DNA of 64,000 nucleotides from Molanna angustata (Eukaryota; Arthropoda; Insecta; Trichoptera; Molannidae). Shown here in pieces: positions 45,358 through 57,052 of this stretch. Numbering within the stretch: the stretch's first letter is position 1; the number at the start of each line of letters is the position of its first letter. Location: contig OY754975.1 of assembly GCA_963576475.1 (NCBI GenBank), forward strand, positions 15,523,469 through 15,587,468, given 5' to 3'. The position numbers were made by a program, and so were the translations under genes. The notes beneath the pieces are model-generated. The model made no database searches, was not told the origin of the DNA, and saw only the letters and a program-made list of their open reading frames with translations.

Positions 45358-47994
45358 TAAACAGTGACCTTCCAAACCAAACTATGAAAGAGATTCTCAG
45401 GTTATGAAGGCAGCGAATAGAAAGTAAATTATCAATAGAGGGCGTTTTGCGTAATGCTGTAGCAAGACCTTATCATAGACGCAAAACCAAATTTGACTAA
45501 CGACAGCACGTGTTCAATAATACAATAAATAATTAGCATTATTGTACAAATAATAATATTTTCTTAGAATAACATGTTATGTTATAGTGTCCTTTTCTTG
45601 TTATTGAAAGTTAAGGATTTGTTTATGCGTTTATTGTCAACCTCCGTGTCATAGCGATGAGTCGTTTGAGTACTGCGCTGGCGTCCTGGGTTCCACTTTC
45701 AGCAAGGAAGGAATTTATTTAATAATATTTCCCCCACATTTATTGCTTCGCTGGACTGATGCAATGCGGGCATCAGAGAATTCAATGCAGGGAACTGAGA
45801 ATGCAATGCGTGCAACTGAAAATGTAATATGCGGGCAACTAAGAATGCAATACCTAATATGCAGGCAACTGAAAATGCAATGCGGGCAACTGAGAGTGCA
45901 ATGTAGGTAACTGATAATGCAATGCAGATAACTGATAATGTAATGCGGGTAACTGAAAATGCAATGCGAGGAACTGCGAATGCGATGCGGCCTTCTGAAA
46001 AGGAAGAAAATAGCTACAGGATTCTCCTTTAGTACTTATAGATTTTGGCCGTCTGCGGCTTTATTATACTCTTGACTCTCAAATCCAACCCCAATTTCGA
46101 ATTTGTGCTAAGTACCTACTTACCTACATACCTTTATAATGGAGAATATGGCGGTATGTAGGTATTTTATAATCGTAATAATAATTAGAATGTACAAATT
46201 ATAAGGTGACATGTAGGTATTACGTTCTAAGCGAAATTGAAATTGATTAGAATCTCGTTTCGAGAGTGAGCCCTCTGGTCATAGTTAGTTATTAATGTTA
46301 AAGTGATCACGTAAACCAGCCGATTACAGGTCGTAAGCCCTGTAGGTGCCACGAGTTCCTGGTTCTTCTACGATATCCCAACTTCGTCTCTATTGAGATG
46401 TTAAAAAAAAAAGTTCGTCAGTAAACATATCATTTGACTCCCGAAAGGCAAAAAAAAATTATGAATATTTATTTAAGGGCGGCCCTTTTAGTATCTCGGT
46501 AGTAGATACAATACACAATACAATGAATTTTCTCTAATATCACTTTTATAAATCATTATCTATGTGATACATGTATTAATTAAGCATGACTGACCTCACT
46601 AATGATGTTTAACATCAACATCAAGTACGCTCATAGAAAAATACAAAATAGTCGCACTCAATTAGGTACCTACCTATTATGCAGCCACTTGGTATAAAGT
46701 ACACATAAGTACATAACCATAAACACTTAGGTACATTGTTGTTGCATAAAGCTAACTTCACATTATAAATATATTGTAGTCAAAGTATCACACACCATTG
46801 TGACTTTGTGTGTCCTTTGAGGGGTAGGCAAAGAGAAACGAGTGTCGCATTCACCAGTCTTGCTTCTCAAACAGCTATGCACACCTATTTTTCTGGCTCC
46901 TTATTTTCCACTACTTCGACAACCCCGATCTTAGTTGTCCATTTTATCGTCATTATTTCGTCATTTATATCGTCATCGTCATTTAGGGATCGTTATCGTC
47001 ATTTAGGGATCTCATTAAAAAGGCATAATTGGTGAACGTTGCGCAAGCGCATAAAGTGATCACGTAAACCAGCCGATGACAGGTCGTAAGCCCTGTAGGT
47101 GCCTTGATTTCCCGGTTCTCCTACAATAAATATTCCAACTTCGTCTTTATTGAGATAATTAAAAATCTGTTAAAAAACGTCATTATTTGATCAATTCAAG
47201 ATCAAAAGATGATTTTCTTTTCATTACTTCTTCTTATCGTGTCTGTCAATACATCTAAATTTTGATCAGCTGCCAGAAAACCACAATCTCTTTTTTGTGG
47301 TGTCCTCTAGTGGGCTCGATAGAGCTTTGTATGGGCGTGCCAAAAACTTTATTTCACAAATATTTCTGTGTGTAGATATATTATTTCTAAATACTTACAC
47401 ATTTTTTGCAAAAATGGATAATGTATGTATTTTCTAACATGTTTTCCCACAAATAACCCCAACCTTTGTGATTATTTAATTAGGTATTTACTGCGGTGTT
47501 AGGTGCGGGTTTGTATGTTTAGGCAAGTACTTAAAGTCTATGTGGATATGTGAAAGCTTGTATCACCAATTTAATTTATTGCATAAATACATTTAGAAAC
47601 TTTACTGATTCTGTCTTCTGGTTCTTCTATAATATTCCAACTTCGTCTCTATTGAGATGTTAAAAATGTTGTCAGTAAAAATATCATATGACTCCCGACA
47701 GGGGAAAAAATGTAATGTTTGCGTATATGCAATTAAAAAATATTCGATTTACATACACATTGGTACAAGTAGGTAAACAAGCCAAAAATGAAATAATATT
47801 TCTGACGCAGTTCAGGGGCGACATCTGTGCGAGACACCGTCACCTCCATTCATAAGGACTGTTGCTTTTATTGTTTACAAATAAACTAATTTCTCAATAG
47901 ATGGCGTTACAAAAAGGTTTCTTCGTTACTTCATAGATGGCAGTAGTATAATTCTTTATTTTCAGGTGAATTGTTGCACATTATTCATAAATAT
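45358..47994 (+). repeat. tandem duplication, unit 2 (2637 bp)
   Basis: Second unit, starting TAAACAGTGACCTTCCAAAC and ending TTATTCATAAATAT. Holds the minisatellite at 45758-45996 and R1 parts at 46301-46475, 47007-47190 and 47625-47994. It has one complete R1 pass fewer than unit 1. Confidence 0.85.
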
Positions 47995-48265
47995 AGAACT
48001 TTCAAAACTTACATTGATAAGGGAACTCAATAAGAAGGCATAATTGGTGAACGTTGCGCAAGCGCATAAAGTGATCACGTAAGCCAGCCGATGACAGGTC
48101 GTAAGTCCTCTAGGTGCCTTGAGTTCCTGGTTCTTCTGTAATATCCCAACTTCGTCTCTATTGAGATGTTTAATATAATAGTTTGTCAATAAAAATATCA
48201 TTTGACTCCCGACAAGAAAAAAAATCCAAAGTTTGCGTATATGCAATTAAAAAATATTTGATTTA
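47625..48265 (-). repeat. R1 repeats, one and a half units across the duplication end
   Basis: The older R1 variant (47625-47994) continues beyond the duplication into a second R1 head: GGGAACTCAATAAGAAGGCA, GTTGCGCAAGCGCATAAAG, TCGTAAGTCCTCTAGGTGCC, ATTTGACTCCCGACAAG. Head-to-tail arrangement as at 43.8 and 59.2 kb. Confidence 0.75.
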
Positions 48266-48389
48266 CTGATTCTATTCATATCATATGTTTTATGCTATGT
48301 TTTCTTACCAACATGTATATAACTACGTGTTTCGATAAAAATAGTAAAAATATAATATTTACCATTCATATTGCGACCGATCATGACGT

Positions 48390-48764
48390 ACCTACATATG
48401 CTGTGGAAACGCGAGCAGACACTGTACGAACCAAGGGGCTCTTAAGGACAACGGAGATGAAGGTTCTAAGGTCAATCACTGGTAAAACTCTCAGAGATCG
48501 TGTTCGCAATGTTCAAATAAGGAAAACATGTGGAATAGAGGACATCGTTCGGTGGAGTAGATCCAGAAGAAGTCATTGGAGGGACCACGTAGCCAGGATG
48601 GATAGTGATAGACTTGCATATATAGCGGCGAATGAAATCCCTTCTGGCCGCCGCTTACCCGGAAGACCACCCAAGAGATGGAAGGATAGCTGGACTTCGT
48701 CATCCCAGGAGGCATAGTTTCTGAAGAACAGACCAACTAGGTCTACTAAACGAAGAAGAAGACC
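48390..48764 (+). pseudogene. LINE C-terminal fragment, family B
   Basis: An open frame encodes TYAVETRADTVRTKGLLRTT, EMKVLRSITGKTLRDRVRNV, IVRWSRSRRSHWRDHVARMD, GRRLPGRPPKRWKDSW and SSSQEA-stop, followed by a 3' tail CAGACCAACTAGGTCTACTA AACGAAGAAGAAGACC. Y-A-x-E-T-R, H-x-x-R-M and G-R-P-P-K-R-W are the post-RT blocks of an insect LINE. 5'-truncated, without the reverse-transcriptase core. Its tail is the likely source of the arrays in the TTAA element. Confidence 0.75.
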
Positions 48765-49974
48765 TTTCATATTTCATTGCAGCAGTGACTTATTTTATTA
48801 ACTGACTAAAAACGGAGAAGATTGTCGATTTGACGTGAAATTTTGTATGATGTATGAAATTTATACTATGTTGTATGAGTTTTTTTGGTATTGTTAAATC
48901 TTACCTAGGAGGACTTTCAAAAATGTTTTGAATACCTACGGTACATGAATGTTGAATCAATACTTCACATATATGATGTTTTAAGTTCATTTAACGAATA
49001 TTCCTACTCAGTCTGGAACCACCACTATAAGGCGGAATATATGCTGCATTTGGAAGATTGCCATTGCACTTGACTGCATAGCTGGTGTCAAGATAAACAA
49101 CTCGATGAATGGTTAATGACCACAGACAGGCTATTTTAGATGTAAAGAAACAATACTCAGTGCGTTATAATTCAAAGATACAACAAATTGTCTATGGAGT
49201 TTTGTAGCAATTAGAAAATAATGAAAAAAAATAATGATACAAAACCAGGATTCGGGAGAAAATGAATACATAGATTTTTCGAAGGGAATTCTCGTTCTGA
49301 AATAAATTTTTACGTTGTTAATTAATAGAAATTCTGCTTAGACTGGTTCCCAATCCATTAATCCCAGATCATAGGGATTAATTGATATAGATGCCACCAA
49401 ACTTCTTGAGCCTTTTCCCCGTGAAGGGGGGCTGTTAGCACATATACTAACCAAAAAAAGACACAAATTGCGATTTGCGCACCCACGTGATGGGTTCAAG
49501 TTGTTTTACGATAACTGTACCAAGAAGTCAACATATGTATTGACAATCTCTCATGATTATATTATATATCTTATGATAATGAATGGGTGTCAAGATAGAA
49601 TTAAGTGGCGTTCGGTACTCTCTGCCTACCCCGTGAGGGACATGGCGTGATGGTATGTATATATGTATTCAAGACAATCTTTTTCATCAATAATTTATTA
49701 TTTACTAATATTCATATATCTACTAGATTTATAATGAAACAGAAACATGTTGTGTTTTATCTGTAGATTGTATAAAAATACATTTCAACGATATATTAAT
49801 TATCTGACTGTGTTATTCTCGAAAAATCCTCTTGTTTAATGATGTTTTACGTTATATTATATTACAAAGTATGTAGGTAAATACAACGTATAGGTACTTA
49901 AAAAATATCGAAGAGCTTCTTGTTCAGGTAGGTACTTATGAACACTTAATTCTGTAAGATAATAAATAGGTAGG
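48765..49974. other. interval without gene; R5 remnant at 49388-49505
   Basis: 49388-49505 holds a degraded R5 MITE (CACCAAACTTCTTGAGC, GAAGGGGGGCTG, AAAAAGACACAAATTGCGAT, GGGTTCAAGTTG). Remaining sequence is AT-rich; the 60-codon frame at 49468 is a shadow of R5. Confidence 0.5.
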
Positions 49975-50060
49975 TTCCTTGAGTTCCTGGTTTTTCTATA
50001 ATATCCCAACTTCGTGTCTATTGAGATGTTAAAAAGTTTATCAATAAAAATAACATAATG
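49975..50060 (-). repeat. R1 short fragment
   Basis: GTTCCTTGAGTTCCTGGTTT, TCCCAACTTCGTGTCTATTG and AGATGTTAAAAAGTTTATCA match the middle of R1. It abuts an R2 3' end. Confidence 0.65.
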
Positions 50061-50067
50061 TATGCTG

Positions 50068-50216
50068 AGAAGCCTCTATGTAAGTTGGTGTTTTTTTTCC
50101 AGGAAAAATGTTCACTACGCCATACAAAATGTTCTTTCCTAGTACCTGCGTCTTAACTTAAAACTGTCGATATGTCAAGAGAAATAAATTCTCTTGAACA
50201 AATAGACAGTTGGATT
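50068..50216 (+). repeat. R2 3' terminal fragment with clear hairpin
   Basis: CTGAGAAGCCTCTATGTAAG, then ACTGTCGATATGTCAAGAGA AATAAATTCTCTTGAACAAA TAGACAGTTGGAT. AAGAGAA and TTCTCTT form a 7-bp stem nested between the CTGTCGA and (mutated) TAGACAG arms. Confidence 0.7.
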
Positions 50217-51390
50217 ATGCATAGCAGAGTCTGTGTACAATTAAAAAAAATTAAAATCAATAATTTAAAATATAGTACATTCTTCAAATAAATATGTCGT
50301 TACAATATATCTTTGTATTCACTTTGTAGTTAGTAAATTATTAATACGATAGTGCATATATAAATATTACTTTATTTACATAATGTGCATAGATATTGAA
50401 AACGTGATTTCATATGACTGATATGGAAAACTGCATAATATCTTCATACAAAAATATAAACAATCATTATTAACATAATGAATAAGTAGTTAATATTTAT
50501 CTACTACACATAGAAATGTGACTGGTGATTATTAATCATTAATTTTTACTTTAATAGGTATAAAAGCATTGTACGACACAAGTATATAAATATGTACATA
50601 TATGCTAGTCTAAAATATCACCAAACAACGCTGTCTAAGTTAGTATTTATAATTAAGTATTTTTATTATGAGCAGAAGAACGTTAGTACGCCCTCATAAA
50701 AGATGGATGAATGTCTTTATTTAAATCGCTGGAAGAGAGTGGACGAGAAACCCGCAAGACAGAAAGGGATAGCAAACAAAGAAGAAGTATTTTTTTTTGT
50801 TAATAGTAACAAAATTTCATGTTAAAATTAACCGAACTATAGAGACTAAAAAACAATAGGTTTTGTGCAACTAAATATTTTGTGCACACAGCCAAACAGT
50901 ACATTCATAAATAGATAAACCTTTATTGCTGATAACAAAGGTTTGGCTAAAACGCAGGTAGCCAGTTTGGTTGTTATAATATTTTTTTCAGTGTAGGGTG
51001 CTATGGAGACGATTCTTGAGGAGGCCAAGGCCTATCCTGTATCGAGGCTATGGAGCCACTGATGATATGATAAGACAAATTAAGTAAGTTACCTAGTTTA
51101 ATACAAATTTTCAGTCTCAGTGAGCTTGTATTTCTTAGTGAAAAATCTGAATTGTTCGTGTATTGATATGTAAAGCAGATTTTTAAATCAGAATAAAAAG
51201 TAGGTGACCGGATGTGAATTTAACTAACAAATACCTTATATTGCATCAGTCGAATGCATCCATCTATCTTTATTTCAAGTTTATGTTTTAGCGACAAAAA
51301 TACAAAGAAAATAATGATGTGCTTGTTAATTATAGGGGCTCCATAGGTACCTTATTGAAACAGTTGGTATAAAAAATGACATAAATTATT
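50217..51390. other. interval without recognisable gene
   Basis: A possible LINE scrap lies at 50995-51060 (ETILEEAKAYP in one frame, then TGATGATATGAT). Otherwise AT-rich. Confidence 0.45.
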
Positions 51391-51394
51391 TCAA

Positions 51395-51475
51395 TTATCG
51401 AATATTTTAAAAGTTGCATTATACGTAAACATTGGATTTTTCCTGTCGAGAGTCAATTCAGCGTTACAAAAATTC
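51395..51475 (+). repeat. R1 end fragment
   Basis: TATCGAATATTTT, TACGTAAACATTGGATTTTT and CCTGTCGAGAGTCAA correspond to the left end of R1 (plus orientation). Confidence 0.5.
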
Positions 51476-51637
51476 GTTAAATTCGTTGTTTCATAAATGC
51501 GATAGTAAAAACGTGTTCTTTTCAAACGAATTGTATCCCATTATTGAATTCTTTTTTTTTACCATTTTAAACCATTTTAAATAATCAATTATAAAATACA
51601 TACATACATTAATAGAAATACCTATTATAAAAAAAAT

Positions 51638-51738
51638 ATCTGCAATGCCCCACTAGGCAAAATAAACAGTGCAGGGGTTAAAGCATCTTGAACCAGTGAC
51701 AATGTATTTGTGACATCAATCAATCAATCTTAGATACC
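51638..51738. repeat. R6 repeat, second copy
   Basis: CTGCAATGCCCCACTAGGCA, ACCAGTGACAATGTATTTG and TGACATCAATCAATC parallel 6589-6690. Confidence 0.5.
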
Positions 51739-51774
51739 TAAAATAGCGCATTTAATATATTATATTACAAAAGT

Positions 51775-52725
51775 TACATGTCACACATGAGATCCAACTG
51801 TCGATGTCGAAGCAATAAACCTAAATCCAAATTATTGAAAATTTTAAGATATCTATACAAAACATGTCAGGATAGGATAGTGTACCCCGAATATGTAAAC
51901 AGCTTGATGCTATGTATGTAAGAAGAATAGGTATCAAACTAATGAGAGTCCCCGTACATATTGTGTACTCTGCCATACAAATTGTATGAAACAATGTCGT
52001 CACCGTCACTAAATTCAAATTTTACAAAAGTTGTTGAAAAAGTTTTGAGATGTTCTATATAATGTATATATTTTTGTCAAACATGTATGTCAGGATAGGA
52101 TAATGTGGAGGATAGTCCTTTTTCCTACCCAGAATATGTATATAAACAACTTGATGGTATGATAGATTGAGAATCAAATTACTGAGTCCCCATAGATATA
52201 GTGTATTCTGCCATACAAATTTTATGAAATAATGTGTTCACTCAATTCATTTGTACAAAAATTGTTGCAATAATTTAAGATTTTCTATATAATGTTTGTT
52301 TTTTAAAAAGAAAATCAAGTAATCTAGTTGGGATGTACGGCGTTTTTTGATATTAAAAAAATGGAAATACAGACAGTTAAACCCATTAATTTATCATTTA
52401 TCAAAATGTGTTTCTCAGTAAAAATAAGTTTGAAAAACCCTGGAACTTTTTCATAAAAACGTGTTTGAGATATTTGTATTTGACGATATTAAAAAAAATC
52501 ATTCTAGCTTTTATGGTTTTTGAGATACATGGCAGAATAAAATTAAAATTTGATAAACCCTCACTGGAACAAAAGTTAATAAAAGTTTTATGTAAAATCA
52601 ATAAAATAACGTTTTCTCAAATTCTGGGCTATGTACATTAAGGGGATCAAAAGTAATAAGGGGGGAGGGACACACACAAACACACTAAATGTTCTACTCC
52701 GAATTCTGAGGTCATCCATATGTAA
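51775..52725 (+). repeat. R2 repeat, copy with internal duplication, 3' end lost
   Basis: 5' end GTCACACATGAGATCCAACT GTCGATGTCG; the segment ACATGTCAGGATAGGATAGTG ... TTGTATGAAACAATG is repeated at 52080-52235, making two partial 5' halves. It continues to ACACACACAAACACACTAAA at 52672-52690 and stops before the terminal hairpin, where a LINE family D piece begins. Confidence 0.75.
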
Positions 52726-52734
52726 CATATTAGC

Positions 52735-52925
52735 GACATTTCATTTCTTCTTCCTGTCTAGGAAACTTTCAGATTTCTTCTCCAGCATCACATTTCGAAC
52801 GGATCTATTCTGTCTCTATCTCTAGGCCGTAGAGTCCACAATTCCCCTCAATAAAAGAAAATAAAGAGAACACGACTGTGTGTATAGTTTTCACCTCCAT
52901 GTTCCAGTCTTTCCCTAATATAATA
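52735..52925 (-). pseudogene. LINE fragment, family D
   Basis: Antisense of the block IFYGVESWTLRTRDRDRIDA FEIWCWRRMLK seen at 27.8-27.95 kb: CAGATTTCTTCTCCAGCATC, ACATTTCGAACGGATCTATTC, TGTCTCTATCTCTAGGCCG match it base for base with few changes. Coding is broken by indels. Confidence 0.65.
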
Positions 52926-55900
52926 CAAAATATCATTATTACACATTTTAAATATTTTTATTCGGTATCATTTACAAACTGAAATTTTGGGTGTATTCCA
53001 AAAAATCTAGTAGGTATAATATAGTGAAAAACATAACATCGATCTAAAAAGGACCTTGACGAAGGAACAAATGCGACAAGTTATTTTTGTAAAATTAAAA
53101 AACTTTGGTCACCAGAGTCTCAATAAAATAATAACATCCGTATACCTCCATTATTTTGGTTATCCAGTCGATCTCTGCAAAATAAATTCTTCGAGTAAGG
53201 GAAAACATGTTCACTAATCAGAGCTATCAAATATTACCGGAAAAAAACTTTTAGAGTTTCTTACGAATGAATCATTCTGTTTTTCTTTTAAATCTTATTT
53301 GATTGTACCAAACTCTACGTCTAGAATATTTCGAAGGGAATAAAATAAACTGTTTATTTTTAATATCTCAATACAGTAGTTTAATTTTTGACCATTTCTA
53401 ACATGCCTGATAAAAATGAACAATTTGGTGATTATAAAATCGACTAGCAATTAAAAAAAACAAATTATTAATAACTTGTTTTTTTAAAAAACAAGTTATT
53501 AATAATTTGTACAATAAATAAATTATTTTATTAATTTTCATTACCCTTCTTAGAGCCCTGTTTCAACTTTTTAATAGATAAATTAAAAAAAAAAACAAAA
53601 ATCCCTTATATAACATAATTTAACTTATCTCACTTATGTACTTAAATTATCATATTGTTACATATTTTTAAATATTTAAAGCATTGAAGTAAAAATATAC
53701 ACACAAATAACCATAAAATTCTTATCATTTTTTTCAAATTTATCATCGCGTTATTGTACCTATTATAAAACGTTTATTAATCTATAGGTATTTAAAAAAA
53801 CTTATAATTCTGTAACAAAAACATACTTAATATGCTGAAAATATATTCATTACTTCTAAAACATGTTAGATATGCCAAAAAATAATATATATAAAAAACA
53901 TATGGTTCAAAGAGGTCTATTATACAAACTTAATGAAACATTTATAATATTGAGTTTTTATATATTCAAAAAAACTATTTGTTAGTTTTTAATTTAACAC
54001 ACACTTAAATTAAAATGGAAAGTCCTTTCCTCGATCAAAAAATTGTGTAATTTGAGCAATTATACCGAATGGACAACGTAGACCAGAGAGGACTTAAAAA
54101 CGATAGCAATAAAACTGGTGTTTTATTGCTATCGTTTAACTTCCCGAAACAACGGACTTTAGTCTACGAACATGGCTGTCTCGAAGAAATTGCTACTAGG
54201 CAATAAGTCTACTGGTAAAAAATGTTATGTACAATAAAGTGTTAAAATAAATAAAAAAAGTAGGTAAGTACTTAAAAGACATACCTACAATTGATATTAA
54301 CTTCAATTCTTGTAGGCGTAATAAATACGTTTTTGCATTATACTTGCCACAGTTCTATAGCAAATATTGTTTTCTTTTCATACCTTCAAAAGATATTTTT
54401 TAATGTATTTAAAATGTACAAACATAAAAACCGATGCGAGAAATTTTCAACGGTTTAAACCGACATCGATTATATCAGACACGTGCTACGTGCTGTTATT
54501 GATAAAGTATAGAATAGGTTATATTATGTTTAGGTAGATAGCTATAATGCGATATTGCGAATTTCGTTCATCGGGATTCCTGGAATATCAAGGACTGAGC
54601 AACAGCTGAAGCAACGGTGCCCTGGAACTGAGCCTGAGTCTGAATGTAGGTAGGTACCTACCCCCGGAAATATCCCGGTGACCTACATAATGCAAGGGTA
54701 AGTATTATTATCAAAACCGGGGCTCAGAGTGGAACGAACAAACAAAATTTCGAAAAAAATCGGATTAAATATAGTTTACACACTACTGAATATATCCATA
54801 ATATATTTATTTATTTAGATGACAACATACAGCGTATAATAAATTGTATAAAATTAAGATGATTTGAGTAATATTAAAGCCAATTACAGGTTGTCACTGG
54901 AGTTATTGTAGTAGGTATATTTAGATAAGTTAGGAATAGTTACATATTATTGTGTGAATGATGTGTGAAATTGTATATATAAATGTGTGCAGTATACTAT
55001 ATTAAGTTTGAGTAAGATTATGAGGATAAAATTTTAAGTCTGATATATTTTTTTAAATGTGGGGGCGCTTAGTAAGAATATGTTGAACTCTTGGAAATGC
55101 CTATTGTATGTTTTACAGATTCTGTAGATTGTTGCATGTATATGAACAAATGTGAGGATTAAGGAGGCCTCAGGCGTCTCTCGATATGCTGAACTTACCA
55201 CGCATGCCATTCTTATTCATTCTACTAAAGTTAACTGATCTTCCATTAAAGTAGAATACGGAATAACTACCTACTTATGTAAATGATGATGTTAAGTCGT
55301 CTCACTCTGTAGTAATATTTAAGAAAAAAAAATGTATCAAATAGAATTATAAAAAAACCTAATATAAACTTTTACGTTCAATTTTATTTTTTTCGCAATT
55401 AGCGCGACTCCCGTTCACCGGTATCGCTCAATGCCGAGCATCGTCAGAATGGTGATCAATAGTGATATAGACCATCCTGACCATTTATATAAACATTCAA
55501 AACGAAAAAACGAATAAAAGAGAAGGAAGTATCTAGTGCATCTAATTGTTCTTGAACTGCGTCCTACAATCCTTCCCTTTCCTCGTTGATGTGATCAGTC
55601 TGTATAAAAAATGTTTTTTTTTCTTTGTCTCGCCGTTTTGAAACACCGTAATATCAAATTAGATCAAATCACCGATGTAGGATTCGAATTTTGTTACCGT
55701 TTCGGTTAATAAAACTATCCATTTCTAACACCGGCCCCGATATAGGAATACTCCCCGATATAGGAATATTCATTTAGATCAAATTTGACAGCCAACATCA
55801 TATAAACTGACGGCCATGCCATGTACCTAAATATTTCTTCTAAGCCTAAATAGTATCGAATATTTTTTTCTACAAATATTCAAAATCACGATTCATCAGA

Positions 55901-56277
55901 GAAATTGTTTAATGGGACAGATAAAGAAAATGTTAATCAGCTTATAATAAAAGATCCAGGATATTATGTCCCAAAATTCATTATATACTTGGTTAAATAA
56001 GGAATTAGAGTAGGTATATGATGTAGGTATCCTTATTTGATATTCTTTACAGAACTGTATTGAGTTTATGAATGATTATGAATAACCTACACATATCTAC
56101 AAAATATTTTTTTTATTTACCTGTTTTTCAAAGCTTACACAAAGTATTTTGAAATTCTTTGTCAGGAAAACAGAAACGTTAAAAAAAACGTTATTTTTTA
56201 ATAACTAAAGAGATTTTAACCAAAAATATCACTTTTTACTAAAAATACCTAAATCTAAATATCTATGGTAGAGTTGG
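52926..56277. other. 3.3-kb interval without recognisable gene
   Basis: Contains two perfect palindromes (53460-53510 and 54098-54137; see findings) and a GC-richer patch at 54590-54745 (CAACAGCTGAAGCAACGGTG, CCCGGAAATATCCCGGTGAC) without a supported frame. Otherwise AT-rich and apparently free of the repeat families named here. Confidence 0.5.
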
Positions 56278-56394
56278 CGCCAAATATCTTGAACTTTTAG
56301 CCGAGAAGGGGGGCGATTTGGACGTAAACCAACGAAGGAAAAAGACACAAATTTGCGCTTTGCGCAACCGGAAGCTCGTTCAAGATATTTGGCG
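56278..56394. mobile_element. R5 MITE, 117 bp, intact
   Basis: Perfect 17-bp terminal inverted repeats CGCCAAATATCTTGAAC / GTTCAAGATATTTGGCG. Interior: GAGAAGGGGGGCGATTTGGA, AAAGACACAAATTTGCGC, TTTGCGCAACCGGAAGCTC. Related degraded copies at 23850-24003 and 49388-49505. No coding capacity; superfamily not assigned because no target duplication is obvious. Confidence 0.75.
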
Positions 56395-56580
56395 AAAATT
56401 ATAAACCATGTACCTACCTAATGTCAAAAAGTAACAATGTCGGCGCGTCTGTTTCCTATGTAATAATAATATAAATAATATTTACTAGTTGCGTGTAACA
56501 CATGAGATCCAACTGTCGATGGCGATAATATGTATAATTGAAGAATACATACCAAACTACATATACATATACCTACACAA

Positions 56581-56592
56581 AAACACAAATTA
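56581..56592 (+). repeat. 12-bp target site duplication, left
   Basis: AAACACAAATTA before the family A LINE insertion; repeated at 57041-57052. Confidence 0.75.
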
Positions 56593-57040
56593 CAATAAAC
56601 ACACCTGTGTACTGCCAGTAGCTACTTATGGCTTGGAGACTATAACAATGACTCAGAAAAGTGCTGAAAAACTAAGAGTCACCCAAAGAGCCATGGAAAG
56701 AGCCATGTTAGGATTAAGTCTGAGAGACAGGGTGCGAAATGACACCATCAGGGAAAGAACAAAATTGGTTTATGTCGTCCACCGCATTCTTACCCTGAAG
56801 TGGAGATGGGCGGGCCACGTGGCTAGATACCCCGAAGACCGATGGCCAAGAATAGTGTTGGCTTGGAGACCGAGAACGACAGTCAGAGGTGTTGGAAGAC
56901 CGCCAATGAGATGGAGAGATGACATCAGCCGTTATGCTGGTGCCAATTGGTTGCTCAGAGCACAGGATAGAGTGGCGTGGAAGGAGATGGAGGAGGCCTT
57001 CGTCCAGGAGTGGACAGGATTGGGCTGAGAAGAAGACAAT
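56593..57040 (+). mobile_element. 5'-truncated LINE insertion, family A, with target duplication
   Basis: 448 bp between 12-bp duplications. The open frame encodes LPVATYGLETITMTQKSAEK, TQRAMERAMLGLSLRDRVRN, HRILTLKWRWAGHVARYPED, GVGRPPMRWRDDISRYAGAN, WKEMEEAFVQEWTGLG-stop (57028). Y-G-x-E-x-x-x-M and G-R-P-P-x-R-W are post-RT blocks. No stop or frameshift in 140 codons, which together with the clear target duplication suggests a recent, severely truncated insertion. The 3' end is AGAAGAAGACAAT rather than polyA. Confidence 0.8.
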
Positions 57041-57052
57041 AAACACAAATTA
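57041..57052 (+). repeat. 12-bp target site duplication, right
   Basis: AAACACAAATTA; see 56581-56592. Confidence 0.75.

Noticed and set aside
42184..47994. Interpretation as long terminal repeats of an LTR retrotransposon or virus
   Set aside because: The units are adjacent, with no internal coding region, primer-binding site or polypurine tract between them; this is a plain tandem duplication.
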